Notes: generated by a model from the letters alone, not told the origin. Shown: positions 30,796 through 40,459, numbered from the stretch's first letter. The stretch is DNA of 64,000 bases from Paracoccus salipaludis (GCF_002287065.1 NZ_NSJZ01000004.1:1-64000), one strand, 5' to 3'. Made by a program: numbers and translations.

Positions 30796-31686
30796 TTATT
30801 CCGCGGCTTTCCGCATTGCCATGACGTCGTGCAGGTATTCCGCGAACTCGTCCTTGAGGTCGTCGCGCGCCAGGCCGAAGGCCACCGTCGCCTGCAGGAA
30901 GCCCGCCTTGGAGCCGCAGTCGTAGCGCTGCCCGCGGAAGCGCAGGCCGTAAACGTCGCGGCCTTCATGGATCTCGTCGGCGATGGCGTCGGTCAGCTGG
31001 ATCTCGCCGCCCGCACCCTGCTTGAGCTTGTTGAGGTTCTCCATCACCGTGGGCGCCAGGATGTAGCGGCCGATCACGGCGAGGTTCGAGGGCGGGTTCT
31101 CCTTGGGCTTTTCGACCATGCCGCGGGCGCGGACGATGGCGCCCATGTCCTCGGCCACGTCGAGGACGCCGTAGGACTTGGTCTTCTCCATGGGCACTTC
31201 CATGGTGGCGACCATGCTGCCGCCGGTCTCGGCATGGGCCTCGATCATCTGCTGCAGGCAGGGCGGCTCGCCCATGACCACGTCGTCGGTCAGCACGACC
31301 GCGAAGGGCTCATTGTGGATCAGGCGGCGCGCGCACCAGACGGCATGGCCGAGGCCCATGGCCTTGTGCTGGCGGATATAGGCGATCGCGCCGGATTCCA
31401 TGTTGGTCTGGCGCACCAGTTCCAGCAGGTCGTCCTTGCCGGCCTTGCGCAGGGTGTTCTCCAGCTCGTGCGCGTGGTCGAAGTAATCCTCGAGCGCGCC
31501 CTTGCCGCGCGAGGTCACGAAGATGAATTCCTTGATGCCGGCGGCCCGCGCCTCGTCGATCGCGTACTGGATCAGGGGGCGGTCCACCAGGGTCATGATT
31601 TCCTTCGGGATCGACTTGGTGGCCGGAAGGAAGCGCGTGCCCAGGCCCGCGACAGGGAAAATGGCCTTTGTAACCTTGCGATTCAT
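30796..31686 (-). CDS. galU: UTP-glucose-1-phosphate uridylyltransferase
   Basis: This 296-residue enzyme forms UDP-glucose from glucose-1-phosphate and UTP. It has AIFPVAGLGTRFLPATKSIP and KEIMTLVDRPLIQYAIDEA near the N-terminus, VVLTDDVVMGEPPCL, and GVVEKPKENPPSNLAVIGRY-like residues (MVEKPKENPP). The ATG at 31686 begins MNRKVTKAIFPVAG, the family N-terminus; an ATG 11 codons earlier is less likely. A promoter candidate lies at 31720-31748. Confidence 0.95.
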   Translation of the reverse strand: MNRKVTKAIFPVAGLGTRFLPATKSIPKEIMTLVDRPLIQYAIDEARAAGIKEFIFVTSRGKGALEDYFDHAHELENTLRKAGKDDLLELVRQTNMESGAIAYIRQHKAMGLGHAVWCARRLIHNEPFAVVLTDDVVMGEPPCLQQMIEAHAETGGSMVATMEVPMEKTKSYGVLDVAEDMGAIVRARGMVEKPKENPPSNLAVIGRYILAPTVMENLNKLKQGAGGEIQLTDAIADEIHEGRDVYGLRFRGQRYDCGSKAGFLQATVAFGLARDDLKDEFAEYLHDVMAMRKAAE

Positions 31687-31719
31687 CCTGCGCTCCGTCC
31701 TGCGAACCGGTTTGTTCAA

Positions 31720-31748
31720 TTTATCCTACGCCTGCCGCACTGCGGCAA
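31720..31748 (-). promoter_or_regulatory. Probable promoter of the galU-galE-glycosyltransferase operon
   Basis: On the minus strand TTGCCG (31748-31743) and GATAAA (31725-31720) are spaced by 17 bases and sit 34 bases before the galU start. The -35 overlaps a small TGCCGCA-C-TGCGGCA palindrome (31733-31747) that could be an operator or the tail of the kdsB transcript. Confidence 0.45.
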
Positions 31749-31831
31749 GACACCTTGCGTTCAGAAACTGCCAAACTTGGGCAGATGCTGCGGATTTTTG
31801 CCGAAAAAGACAGCATCCAGCCTGAAGACTA

Positions 31832-32632
31832 TCAGGTCATGCCCATTCGCAGCATCATCGCCTCAATGCGCACAACGTCCTCGGGGTTGTTGAGTTCCCA
31901 GAACTCGCGCCCCTGCGCCTGAACTTCGACGCAAAGAACCGGGCGGCCGTTCTCGAGAAAGCGCAGCTGCTCCAGTCCCTCCAGCCGCTCCAGCCGGCCT
32001 TCGGGCCATCCGGCATAGGCGGCCAGCGCCTCGGGCCGGTAGGCATAGACGCCGACGTGGTGGAACACGGGGCTCGCCGCGTCGGGGGCAACCTCGTGGG
32101 GCACGAAGGGGATGACCTCCTTCGAGAAGTAGAGCGCGTGACGGTCCACCCCGAAGACGGCCGTGGTGCCGCCCACCCGCCCGGCCGCGCGGTCGGCCAG
32201 CAGGTCGGCGCGCATCGCGCCCGAGCAGTTCAGCACCGGCGTCGCCACCTGCGCCTCGGGCGCGGCGCGCAGGCCCGCGACCAGGTCCTCGACGAACCAG
32301 GCCGGCGTCAGCGGCGCGTCGCCCTGAAGGTTCACGACCATCTCGGGGGGCTCGGACAGGCCGGCCAGCACCTCGGCGCAGCGCTCGGTCCCGTTGCGGC
32401 AGTCGGCCGACGTCATGGCGACCTCGGCCCCGAAGCCCGCGGCATGGTCGGCGATGCGCGTGTCGTCGGTGGCGACGATCACGCGGGCCGCCCCCCGCAC
32501 CGCCACCGCGGCTTCCCAGCTGCGGCGAATCAGGGTTTTCGGCTGCCCGTCGGCGCCCCGCAGTTCGACCAGCGGCTTGCCGGGATAGCGGGTCGAGGCG
32601 AATCGGGCGGGAATGACGATGACGACGGACAA
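31832..32632 (-). CDS. kdsB: 3-deoxy-manno-octulosonate cytidylyltransferase
   Basis: This 266-residue enzyme activates KDO as CMP-KDO. It has VIPARFASTRYPGKPL at the N-terminus, VIVATDDTRIAD, MTSADCRNGTERCAEVL, VNLQGDAPL and the C-terminal EQLRFLENG...EVQAQGREFWELNNPED. The only start that keeps the P-loop region is TTG at 32632, three bases after the cysQ stop; no in-frame ATG or GTG is available near it. The weak start and tight spacing suggest translation by reinitiation after cysQ. Confidence 0.94.
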   Translation of the reverse strand: MSVVIVIPARFASTRYPGKPLVELRGADGQPKTLIRRSWEAAVAVRGAARVIVATDDTRIADHAAGFGAEVAMTSADCRNGTERCAEVLAGLSEPPEMVVNLQGDAPLTPAWFVEDLVAGLRAAPEAQVATPVLNCSGAMRADLLADRAAGRVGGTTAVFGVDRHALYFSKEVIPFVPHEVAPDAASPVFHHVGVYAYRPEALAAYAGWPEGRLERLEGLEQLRFLENGRPVLCVEVQAQGREFWELNNPEDVVRIEAMMLRMGMT

Positions 32633-32635
32633 GGC

Positions 32636-33436
32636 TCAGCCCCGGGGATGCAGCAGCACGCCCGGCGCGTAGGCGATGAAGAAGGGGTTCTCGAAGCCCG
32701 GCTTGCCATAGGTCAGCGGCGTGTGATCGTCGAAGCGCACGACCTCTCCGCCCGCCCCGCGCAGCACCGCGTCGCCCGCCGCCGTGTCCCATTCCATCGT
32801 GCGGCCGAGGCGCGGGTAAAGATCGGCCTCGCCCGTCGCCACGAGGCAGAACTTGAGCGAGGAGCCCGCCGAGGTCATGTCCCGCACGCCGTATTGCGCG
32901 ATGTAGTCGTCGGTCGCCTGGTCGCGGTGGGATTTCGAGGCAACCACCATCAGCGCCCGGTTGTCGGGGGTGGCGTTGACGCCGATGGGGCGCACCGCGC
33001 CCGGCTCGGGCCCGAAGGGGCCGGTCTCCTCGACCGAGCCGCCGTCGGCCGCCGTGTAGAACAGCCGCCCCTTGGCCGGGGCATAGACCACGCCGCGCAC
33101 GGGCACCCCGTCCTGCACATAGGCGATGTTGACGGTGAAGTCGCCGCGGCGCTGCACGAACTCCTTTGTGCCGTCCAGGGGATCGACGATCAGGAAGCTG
33201 GTCAGGCTCTGGCCGTGGGTGTCGGCCTGTTCCTCGGTGACCAGCGGGATCTCGGGGAAGGCCGCGCGCAGGCCCTCGGCGATCAGGGCGTCGGCGGCCT
33301 CGTCGGCCGCAGTCACGGGCGATGCGTCGGTCTTGGAGCGGACCTCGAAATCGGGGCCCTCGTAGATTTCCATGATCCGGGCGCCGGCCGCCAGCGCAAG
33401 GCGGCGCATCTCGAACGTCAATCGGTCGAATTGCAT
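32636..33436 (-). CDS. cysQ: 3'(2'),5'-bisphosphate nucleotidase CysQ
   Basis: This 266-residue inositol-phosphatase-fold enzyme hydrolyses 3'-phosphoadenosine 5'-phosphate, the product of PAPS-dependent sulfotransferases. The metal site is visible as VTEEQ, DPLDGTKEF (85-93) and WDTAAGDAVL (216-225). The start MQFDRLTF at 33436 follows GAGGAAA. The sulfotransferase 8 kb downstream on the same strand would generate PAP, so a functional link is plausible. It is divergent from the ABC permease gene. Confidence 0.92.
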   Translation of the reverse strand: MQFDRLTFEMRRLALAAGARIMEIYEGPDFEVRSKTDASPVTAADEAADALIAEGLRAAFPEIPLVTEEQADTHGQSLTSFLIVDPLDGTKEFVQRRGDFTVNIAYVQDGVPVRGVVYAPAKGRLFYTAADGGSVEETGPFGPEPGAVRPIGVNATPDNRALMVVASKSHRDQATDDYIAQYGVRDMTSAGSSLKFCLVATGEADLYPRLGRTMEWDTAAGDAVLRGAGGEVVRFDDHTPLTYGKPGFENPFFIAYAPGVLLHPRG

Positions 33437-33479
33437 GGATGTTTCCTCGTCGGACGGCCGGGATCGGCGGGCTTGCACA

Positions 33480-33508
33480 TTGAACGATGCCTTTGGGCGA
33501 CTTATGAT
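33480..33508 (+). promoter_or_regulatory. Promoter of the ABC-2 export permease gene
   Basis: TTGAAC (33480-33485), exactly 17 bases, then TATGAT (33503-33508; 5/6 match) form a good sigma-70-type promoter. It lies 75 bases before the permease ATG, in the divergent gap with cysQ. Confidence 0.6.
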
Positions 33509-33583
33509 CGGCTCTCGGACGATGAGCAAGCGACCCGCGCCCGGGTCCAGCGACGGGCCCGCAGGCCAAGGGGGGGCTTTCCC

Positions 33584-34405
33584 ATGTTCACGCAGCGCAG
33601 AACCCGCAGCATGGGCGGGGCCATCTTCACCACGGCCGCGCTGATCTATCACCAGACGGTCCAGAACCTGCGCAAGACCCACCGGAACGCGGTCCTGGGG
33701 CTGGTGCTGACGATGCTGCAGGCCTCGATCATGATCGGGGCCTTCTTCCTGATGTATGTCATCCTCGGCGTCCGCGCCGCGCCCCTGCGCGGCGACTTCA
33801 TGCTGTTCATCATGAGCGGGATCTTCCTGTTCATGGCCTTCAACCAGTGCCTCGGCGCCGTGTCGTCGGCCGGAAAGGCGACCAGCGCCATGCTGAAGCA
33901 CGGGCCGATGAACACCGCCATCTCGATGTGCGGGGCGGCCCTGGCCGCGCTGTACAACAACATGCTGACGGCCCTGGTGCTGGTCGGGCTTTATCACACG
34001 CTGTGGCAGCCCATCCAGATCGAGGACTGGAAGGCCTCGCTGGGGATGCTGGTCTTCGCCTGGTTCGCGGGGGGCACGGTCGGGCTGCTGCTGCTGTCGA
34101 TCACCAGCTGGCTGCCCGAGATCGGGCCGATGCTGTCGCGCATCATCCGGCGGGTGAACATGATCGCCTCGGGCAAGATGTTCGTGGCCAACATGATGCC
34201 GACCTACATGCTGAACCTGTTCGACTGGAACCCGCTGTTCCACCTGATCGACCAGAACCGGGGCTTCGTCTTCATCAACTACACGCCCCACAACTCGAAC
34301 CTGGCCTATCCATTCTACTTCACGCTGACGATGCTCATGATCGGGCTGATGGCCGAGTTCGTAACTCGCAACGCCCTTTCGCTCAGCTGGAACGCCGCGC
34401 GCTGA
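33584..34405 (+). CDS. ABC-2 type polysaccharide export permease (KpsM/RkpT-like)
   Basis: This 273-residue inner-membrane protein has six predicted helices (for example VLGLVLTMLQASIMIGAFFLMYVILG, FMLFIMSGIFLFMAFNQCLG, LLLLSITSWLPEIGPMLS, YPFYFTLTMLMIGLMAEFV) and the ABC-2 permease pattern RRVNMIASGKMFVANMMP...MLNLFDWNPLFHLIDQ. It most likely exports a capsule or LPS-associated glycan together with an ATPase that is not in this window. It points away from the glycan operon but shares its upstream region. Confidence 0.85.
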   Translation: MFTQRRTRSMGGAIFTTAALIYHQTVQNLRKTHRNAVLGLVLTMLQASIMIGAFFLMYVILGVRAAPLRGDFMLFIMSGIFLFMAFNQCLGAVSSAGKATSAMLKHGPMNTAISMCGAALAALYNNMLTALVLVGLYHTLWQPIQIEDWKASLGMLVFAWFAGGTVGLLLLSITSWLPEIGPMLSRIIRRVNMIASGKMFVANMMPTYMLNLFDWNPLFHLIDQNRGFVFINYTPHNSNLAYPFYFTLTMLMIGLMAEFVTRNALSLSWNAAR

Positions 34406-35048
34406 GGCTGGCCCGGCGACCCGCAGCGTCAGGTTGACGCATCGCGGCCGGCACCAGAGCCGACGCGCCCGGCCGGATGCGGTCGATGCTGTGGTGCGTC
34501 AGCCGTGCCGCCCCCCCCCGCCCCGCAGGTCGCCCGAGCCCGGCCACAGGCTTTCGGTCGTTCCGCCGCGCTCGATGCTGCCGATGCGGAACAAGCCCCT
34601 CGTTGCCGAGGCCGACCGGGACCGCGGGCCAGCGCAGGCCGGCTTCGTCCCGGTCCTGGTGCAGCCCCCTGCGCGCGCCGTCGCGGCAACGGTTCAACTG
34701 TCGCGCAGGACGGGAGCGTAGGTCACCCGACGCCACAGGCCGAGCCGCATCGCCGGGATCGGCGGCCAAGCCGACCGCCGGGCTGCGCGGGCTCATGGCA
34801 GCAACCGCGCCGGTCAGCGGTCCGGCCGAGGTCATGGCAAGGGACTGGGCTTGCCCGGCGGGTGACCGGCCGGACCGGCGGGGCGACGTCCCAGGTCCGC
34901 CGGACCTCGGCCCGCAGGGGATGCTGGGCCGGGCCGTCCAGAAAGCCCCGGTGGATGGCGAAGGGGCGGATGATCAGGGGCGCGGGCCTCCGCCGCCCCG
35001 GGGGCCGCAAACTCCGGTCAATGGTCACAAAATCCTCGGGCAGCGCCG
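34406..35048. other. Gene-free GC-rich region upstream of dnaK
   Basis: No frame here has convincing codon structure or a recognisable family, although several open frames exist because of the high GC. It has a C-run (34508-34516) and many short inverted repeats. The start of the dnaK promoter region lies at its right end. It could hold a decayed gene on the minus strand, but I could not identify the parent. Confidence 0.5.
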
Positions 35049-35078
35049 CTTGCACGCCTCCGACGCCGCCTTATATAG
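35049..35078 (+). promoter_or_regulatory. Heat-shock (sigma-32-type) promoter of dnaK
   Basis: CTTGCAC (35049-35055) and CCTTATATAG (35069-35078), with 15 bases between the CTTGCA and CTTATATA boxes, resemble the alphaproteobacterial RpoH consensus (CTTG.. / CyTATnTnnG). It sits about 105 bases before the dnaK ATG in an otherwise AT-poor region. Confidence 0.6.
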
Positions 35079-35190
35079 CCATCGAACGACCGGGGGCACA
35101 GCCTCGGGAAGAATTCCACCACGGGATAGGGACGCGGGGGCCGCGTACGGACCCGCTTCCCGCACCATCGCCGCAAGAAAGGTTTAACGT

Positions 35191-37104
35191 ATGGCCAAAG
35201 TCATCGGGATCGACCTCGGGACCACCAACAGCTGCGTCGCCATCATGGACGGCAGCCAGCCGCGCGTGATCGAGAACGCGGAAGGGGCGCGCACGACTCC
35301 CTCGATCGTCGCCTTCACCGAAAGCGAACGGCTTGTCGGCCAGCCCGCCAAGCGCCAGGCCGTCACCAACCCCGAAAACACCGTCTTCGCCGTCAAGCGC
35401 CTGATCGGCCGCCGCGTCACCGACCCGGAAGTCGAGAAGGACCGCAAGCTCGTCCCCTACAAGATCGTGGACGGCGGCAACGGCGACGCCTGGGTCGAGG
35501 TTCGGGGCGAGAAATATTCCCCTTCGCAGATCAGCGCGATGATCCTTCAGAAGATGAAGGAAACCGCCGAATCCTATCTGGGCGAGAAGGTCGAGCAGGC
35601 GGTCATCACCGTCCCGGCCTATTTCAACGACGCCCAGCGCCAGGCGACCAAGGACGCGGGCAAGATCGCGGGCCTCGACGTGCTGCGCATCATCAACGAG
35701 CCGACCGCGGCCGCGCTGGCCTATGGCCTGGACAAGAAGGACAGCAAGACGATCGCGGTGTATGACCTCGGCGGCGGCACCTTCGACATCACCATCCTGG
35801 AAATCGACGACGGGCTGTTCGAGGTGAAATCGACCAACGGGGACACGTTCCTCGGCGGCGAGGACTTCGACATGCGGATCGTCAACTTCCTGGCCGACGA
35901 GTTCAAGAAGGAACACGGCGTCGACCTGACCAAGGACAAGATGGCCCTTCAGCGCCTGAAGGAAGCCGCCGAAAAGGCCAAGATCGAGCTGTCGTCGTCC
36001 AGCCAGACCGAGATCAACCAGCCGTTCATCTCGATGGACAAGAACTCGGGCACGCCGCTGCACATGGTCGTCAAGCTGACCCGCGCCAAGCTGGAAAGCC
36101 TGGTCGGCGACCTGATCAAGGCTACGCTGAAGCCCTGCCAGGCCGCCCTGAAGGACGCGGGCCTGTCCAAGGGCGACATCGACGAGGTCGTCCTGGTCGG
36201 CGGCATGACCCGCATGCCCAAGGTCATCGAGGAAGTGACCTCGTTCTTCGGCAAGGAACCCCACAAGGGCGTGAACCCCGACGAGGTGGTGGCGCTGGGC
36301 GCGGCCATCCAGGCCGGCGTTCTGCAGGGTGACGTCAAGGATGTCGTGCTGCTGGACGTGACGCCGCTGTCGCTGGGCATCGAGACGCTGGGCGGCGTCT
36401 TCACCCGCCTGATCGACCGCAACACCACGATCCCGACCAAGAAGTCGCAGACCTTCTCGACCGCCGAGGACAACCAGAACGCCGTGACGATCCGGGTCTT
36501 CCAGGGCGAACGCGAGATGGCCGCGGACAACAAGCTTCTGGGCCAGTTCAACCTCGAGGACATTCCGCCGGCCCCGCGCGGGATGCCGCAGATCGAGGTG
36601 ACCTTCGACATCGACGCCAACGGCATCGTGTCGGTCAGCGCCAAGGACAAGGGCACCGGCAAGTCGCAGAACATCACGATTCAGGCTTCGGGCGGCCTGT
36701 CCGACGCCGACATCGAGAAGATGGTCAAGGACGCCGAGGCCAACGCCGAGGCCGACAAGTCCCGCCGCGAACTGGTCGAGACGAAGAACCAGGCCGAAAG
36801 CCTGCTGCACTCGACCCGCAAGTCGCTGGACGAGCATGGCGACAAGGTGGACAGCTCGACCGTCGAGGCGATCGAACTGGCTGTGGGCGCTCTGGAAGAC
36901 GCGCTCAAGTCCGAGGACGCCGGCAAGATCAAGGGCGGCATCCAGAACCTGATGGACGCCTCGATGAAGCTGGGCGAGGCCATCTACAAGGCCGGCCAGT
37001 CCTCGGACGAGGCTCAGGGCCGGGACGCCGACGCGCCGCGCGACATCGACGACGACATTGTTGACGCCGACTTCGAGGATCTCGGCGAAGACAAGCGCAA
37101 GTAA
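35191..37104 (+). CDS. dnaK: Chaperone protein DnaK (Hsp70)
   Basis: This 637-residue Hsp70 has the ATPase domain ([50 protein letters not shown]), the linker [21 protein letters not shown], the substrate-binding domain and a lid ending in an acidic tail ([16 protein letters not shown]). It binds unfolded proteins in an ATP cycle driven by DnaJ and GrpE. A sigma-32-like promoter lies upstream and a terminator separates it from dnaJ. Confidence 0.98.
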   Translation: MAKVIGIDLGTTNSCVAIMDGSQPRVIENAEGARTTPSIVAFTESERLVGQPAKRQAVTNPENTVFAVKRLIGRRVTDPEVEKDRKLVPYKIVDGGNGDAWVEVRGEKYSPSQISAMILQKMKETAESYLGEKVEQAVITVPAYFNDAQRQATKDAGKIAGLDVLRIINEPTAAALAYGLDKKDSKTIAVYDLGGGTFDITILEIDDGLFEVKSTNGDTFLGGEDFDMRIVNFLADEFKKEHGVDLTKDKMALQRLKEAAEKAKIELSSSSQTEINQPFISMDKNSGTPLHMVVKLTRAKLESLVGDLIKATLKPCQAALKDAGLSKGDIDEVVLVGGMTRMPKVIEEVTSFFGKEPHKGVNPDEVVALGAAIQAGVLQGDVKDVVLLDVTPLSLGIETLGGVFTRLIDRNTTIPTKKSQTFSTAEDNQNAVTIRVFQGEREMAADNKLLGQFNLEDIPPAPRGMPQIEVTFDIDANGIVSVSAKDKGTGKSQNITIQASGGLSDADIEKMVKDAEANAEADKSRRELVETKNQAESLLHSTRKSLDEHGDKVDSSTVEAIELAVGALEDALKSEDAGKIKGGIQNLMDASMKLGEAIYKAGQSSDEAQGRDADAPRDIDDDIVDADFEDLGEDKRK

Positions 37105-37120
37105 GCGCGGTGAAGCAAGC

Positions 37121-37154
37121 GACCGGCCCGCGCCACCCCGCGGGCCGGTCTTTT
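37121..37154 (+). terminator. Rho-independent terminator between dnaK and dnaJ
   Basis: A perfect 12-bp stem (GACCGGCCCGCG / CGCGGGCCGGTC) with a 6-base loop is followed by TTTTC. It lies 17 bases after the dnaK stop. It would lower dnaJ expression relative to dnaK. Confidence 0.8.
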
Positions 37155-37201
37155 CGTGAAGGGCCGGCGCTCGCCACGGCCCAGGGGCGGTACGGACAGG
37201 C

Positions 37202-38347
37202 ATGGCAAAGCGCGACTTTTACGAGATTCTGGGCATCACTCGCGGCGCATCCGGCGAGGAGATCAAGCGGGCCTATCGCAACAAGGCCAAGTCGCTGCAT
37301 CCCGATCTCAATCCCGACTGCAAGGTTTCCGAGGCCGAGTTCAAGGAAGTCAACGAGGCCTACGACTGCCTCAAGGACCCGCAGCGCAAGGCGGCCTATG
37401 ACCGCTTCGGCCACGCGGCCTTCGAGGGCGGCGGCTTCGGGGGCGGGCGTGCGCCGCAGGGCGATTTCGGCGCGGCCTTCGCCGATGTCTTCGAGGACCT
37501 GTTCGGCGAGTTCGTGGGTGCCCGCACAGGCGGCCGGCCCCGCGCCACGCGGGGGCAGGACCTGCGCTATGACCTGCGCGTGACGCTGGAGGAAGCCTAT
37601 CGCGGCATCGAGAAGACCATCACGGTCCCAGGCGCCGTGGCCTGTTCCTCCTGCAACGGCACGGGCGCCGAGGGCGCGGCCGAGCCGACCCCCTGCCCCA
37701 CCTGTTCCGGCATGGGCAAGGTCCGCGCGAGCCAGGGCTTCTTCACCGTGGAACGCACCTGCCCGACCTGCAACGGCAACGGCCAGATCGTGAAGAACCC
37801 CTGCAAGTCCTGCGCGGGCGCGGGCCGCGTGGCGCAGGACCGCAGCCTGTCGGTCGTGATCCCGGCGGGGGTCGAATCCGGCACCCGCATCCGCCTGGCC
37901 GGCGAGGGTGAAGCGGGCGTGCGCGGCGGGCCCGCGGGCGACCTGTACATCTTTGTCGAGGTGCGCGAGCACCCGATCTTCATCCGCGACGGCCGGACGC
38001 TGGCCTGCCAGGTGCCGGTGGGCATGGCGACCGCCGCCCTGGGGGGTGAGGTCGAGGTGCCGACGATCGACGGCGGCCGCTCGCGCGTCAAGGTTCCGGC
38101 CGGCAGCCAGACGGGCCGGCAGATGCGCCTGCGCGGCAAGGGGATGCCGCCCCTGCGCCACGGCGCGGGGCTGAACGGCGATCCGGGCGACATGGTGATC
38201 GAGCTGGTCGTGGAAACGCCGGTGAACCTGACCGTGCGGCAAAAGGAACTGCTGCGCGAGTTCGAGGCCATCGCCGCCGACAACCACCCCCAGACCGCCA
38301 GCTTCTTTTCCAAGATCAAGAACTTCTGGGAAGGCCTGGGGGCCTGA
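37202..38347 (+). CDS. dnaJ: Chaperone protein DnaJ (Hsp40)
   Basis: This 381-residue type I DnaJ has a J domain with HPD at 33-35, a Gly-rich linker (FEGGGFGGGRAPQG), four zinc-binding CxxCxGxG repeats (CSSCNGTG, CPTCSGMG, CPTCNGNG, CKSCAGAG) and C-terminal substrate-binding domains. It delivers clients to DnaK and stimulates its ATPase. The start lies 97 bases after dnaK, beyond a terminator hairpin. Confidence 0.97.
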   Translation: MAKRDFYEILGITRGASGEEIKRAYRNKAKSLHPDLNPDCKVSEAEFKEVNEAYDCLKDPQRKAAYDRFGHAAFEGGGFGGGRAPQGDFGAAFADVFEDLFGEFVGARTGGRPRATRGQDLRYDLRVTLEEAYRGIEKTITVPGAVACSSCNGTGAEGAAEPTPCPTCSGMGKVRASQGFFTVERTCPTCNGNGQIVKNPCKSCAGAGRVAQDRSLSVVIPAGVESGTRIRLAGEGEAGVRGGPAGDLYIFVEVREHPIFIRDGRTLACQVPVGMATAALGGEVEVPTIDGGRSRVKVPAGSQTGRQMRLRGKGMPPLRHGAGLNGDPGDMVIELVVETPVNLTVRQKELLREFEAIAADNHPQTASFFSKIKNFWEGLGA

Positions 38348-38401
38348 CGCAGCCCCGACAGCATTAACCCCGTGTTAACCGCGGTGGGGCAGGCTGGGGG
38401 C

Positions 38402-39193
38402 ATGACCGCGAATCGTGCCTTTCAGGAAGCCTCGCCCTTGCTGTTCGGGTTCGTCCCGGCCGAGGACGACTGCCTTTCCGCCCCCCCGCAGGCCGCGCCC
38501 GACGGCAAGGCCGCGCGCCTGCCCAGCTATATCGCCGACCACCGCGCCCGGCTGCGCGACCGCTTCATGCAGGGCGGCGCGGGCGCGATGCCGGATTACG
38601 AGCTGCTGGAACTGATCCTGTTCCGCGCGGTCCCGCGCCAGGACATGAAGCCCGTCGCCCGGCGGCTGCTGGACCGCTTCGGCGACTTCAACCGCGTGCT
38701 CTCGGCCGACCCCACGCAGTTGACGCAGATCGAGGGCGTCGGCCCGGCCATCGTGGCCGAACTGAAGATCGTCGAGGCCGCGGCCCAGCGGCTCGCCCGG
38801 TCCAGGGTGATCAACCGCCCCGTGCTGACCAGCTGGGACGCGCTGCTGGATTACTGCCACACCACCATGGCCCATGGCGCGATCGAGCAGTTCCGCGTCC
38901 TTTATCTCGACCGCAAGAACGTGCTGATCGCCGATGACGAGCAGGCGCGCGGCACGGTGGACCACGTGCCCGTTTATCCCCGAGAGATCGTGCGCCGCGC
39001 GCTGGACCTGAACGCCAGCGCCATGATCCTGGTCCACAACCACCCCTCGGGCGACCCGACCCCCAGTGCCGCCGACATCGACATGACGCGCCAGATCGTG
39101 GCGGCGGCGGGAACGATGGGGATCACCGTCCACGACCACCTGATCATCGGCAAAAGCCGCGAACTGAGCTTCCGCAGCACCGGGCTGCTTTAG
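38402..39193 (+). CDS. radC: RadC-like JAB domain DNA repair protein
   Basis: This 263-residue protein has a helix-hairpin-helix region (residues ~55-125, DYELLELILFRAVPRQDMKP; IEGVGPAIVAELKIVEAA) and a JAB/MPN metallo-domain with HNHPSGDPTPS preceded by FRVLYLDRKN. The JAMM-type metal site is intact. Despite the name, a direct role in radiation repair is doubtful for the family; the function is unsettled. The ATG at 38402 is preferred over a GTG ten codons upstream, because a purine-rich GGGGCAGGCTGGGGG precedes it. Confidence 0.9.
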   Translation: MTANRAFQEASPLLFGFVPAEDDCLSAPPQAAPDGKAARLPSYIADHRARLRDRFMQGGAGAMPDYELLELILFRAVPRQDMKPVARRLLDRFGDFNRVLSADPTQLTQIEGVGPAIVAELKIVEAAAQRLARSRVINRPVLTSWDALLDYCHTTMAHGAIEQFRVLYLDRKNVLIADDEQARGTVDHVPVYPREIVRRALDLNASAMILVHNHPSGDPTPSAADIDMTRQIVAAAGTMGITVHDHLIIGKSRELSFRSTGLL

Positions 39194-39445
39194 TTTCCGC
39201 CGGGCGGGGACGCCCGTGTCACCCCTTGGCGCGCAAGCGAAACGGTGTGGGAAGCCTGCACGACTGCGCCCCGGGATGCAGCGGGTTCCCGGCGGCCGTC
39301 GCCCTTCCCGGAAACCGAGGTCCGCAGCTTCAGGCGGCTGGGGTCCGCCGGCATCCGCCACGCGGGCGACTGCACCATCACGCAGGGCTGGACAGCCCCT
39401 GTGCCGCCCGCATCATGCGGCGCGACGGGCTTTGCGGGAAAAGAC

Positions 39446-40459
39446 ATGGACATCTTGGCACGACTGGGAATGCGGGTGCCGGTGGTGCAGGCACCGATGG
39501 CGGGCATCTCGACTCCGGCGCTGGCGGCAGCGGTCAGCAATGCGGGCGGTCTGGGCAGCCTCGGCCTTGCTGCCATGACCGGACCCGAGGCGGCGCAGGC
39601 CATTGCCGAAACACACCGGATGACCGGGCGGCCCTTTGGCGTGAACCTGTTCTGTCACCAGCCCCGGCCCCGCGATCCCGCAGCCGAGGCACGGTGGCTT
39701 GACCGCCTCGCCTCCCATTTTGCCAGAATGGGGGCAGAGCCGCCCAGGTCCCTGACGCCGGGCTATCCGAGCGTTCTCGAAAGCGACGAGCTTCTGGGCG
39801 CCGTCCTTGCCGCGCCTCCGGCGCTTGTCACCTTCCACTTCGGCCTGCCGCGCCCCGACCAGATCGCTGCCCTGCGCGAACGGGGATGCCTGCTGGGCGC
39901 GACGGCCACAAGCGAAGCAGAGGCCACCCGCATCCGCGACGCAGGCTTCGACCTGATCGTGGCGCAGGGCTGGCAGGCGGGAGGGCACCGCGGGATCTTC
40001 GACCCCGACGGGCCGGACGAGCGGCTGGAAACGCTGCAGCTCGTCCGGCGCCTCACGCCCCTTGGGCTGCCTGTCCTGGCGGCGGGCGAGATCATGGACC
40101 GCATCGACAGCCGCCGCGCGCTGGAGGCCGGGGCCGTGGCGGTGCAATGTGGCACGGCCTTCCTGCAGGCGCCCGAGGCCGCGACGTCGCCCGCCCACCG
40201 GGAGGCGCTGGGCCGGGGCGAGACGCGGATGACCCGGGCAATCTCGGGCCGCCCGGCGCGCTGCTGCACCAATGACTTCACCGCCATCCCGGATGACGAG
40301 GCGCCGGGCTATCCCGTCACCTATGCGGCCGGCAAGGCACTGGACGCCGCCGCGCGGTCGCGGGGCGTCACCGGCTATGGCGCGCAGTGGGCCGGCACCG
40401 GCTGCGCCCGCGCCGTCGCGCGACCGGCGGCGGAAACCGTCCGGGCGCTGGCGCCCTGA
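39446..40459 (+). CDS. Nitronate monooxygenase family protein
   Basis: This 337-residue FMN TIM-barrel protein starts MDILARLGMRVPVVQAPMAG, followed by ALAAAVSNAGGLGSLG, RPFGVNLFCHQPRPRD, LIVAQGWQAGGHRGIFD (conserved active-site/FMN segment) and AAGEIMDRIDSRRALEAGAVAVQCGTAFL. It oxidises alkyl nitronates in characterised members; the true substrate may differ. The 252 bases upstream contain no recognisable gene. Confidence 0.9.
   Translation: MDILARLGMRVPVVQAPMAGISTPALAAAVSNAGGLGSLGLAAMTGPEAAQAIAETHRMTGRPFGVNLFCHQPRPRDPAAEARWLDRLASHFARMGAEPPRSLTPGYPSVLESDELLGAVLAAPPALVTFHFGLPRPDQIAALRERGCLLGATATSEAEATRIRDAGFDLIVAQGWQAGGHRGIFDPDGPDERLETLQLVRRLTPLGLPVLAAGEIMDRIDSRRALEAGAVAVQCGTAFLQAPEAATSPAHREALGRGETRMTRAISGRPARCCTNDFTAIPDDEAPGYPVTYAAGKALDAAARSRGVTGYGAQWAGTGCARAVARPAAETVRALAP

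Noticed and set aside
34383..34835. Minus-strand frame in the gap before dnaK
   Set aside because: No start signal, no family motif and a composition like random GC-rich sequence; it also overlaps the permease end.
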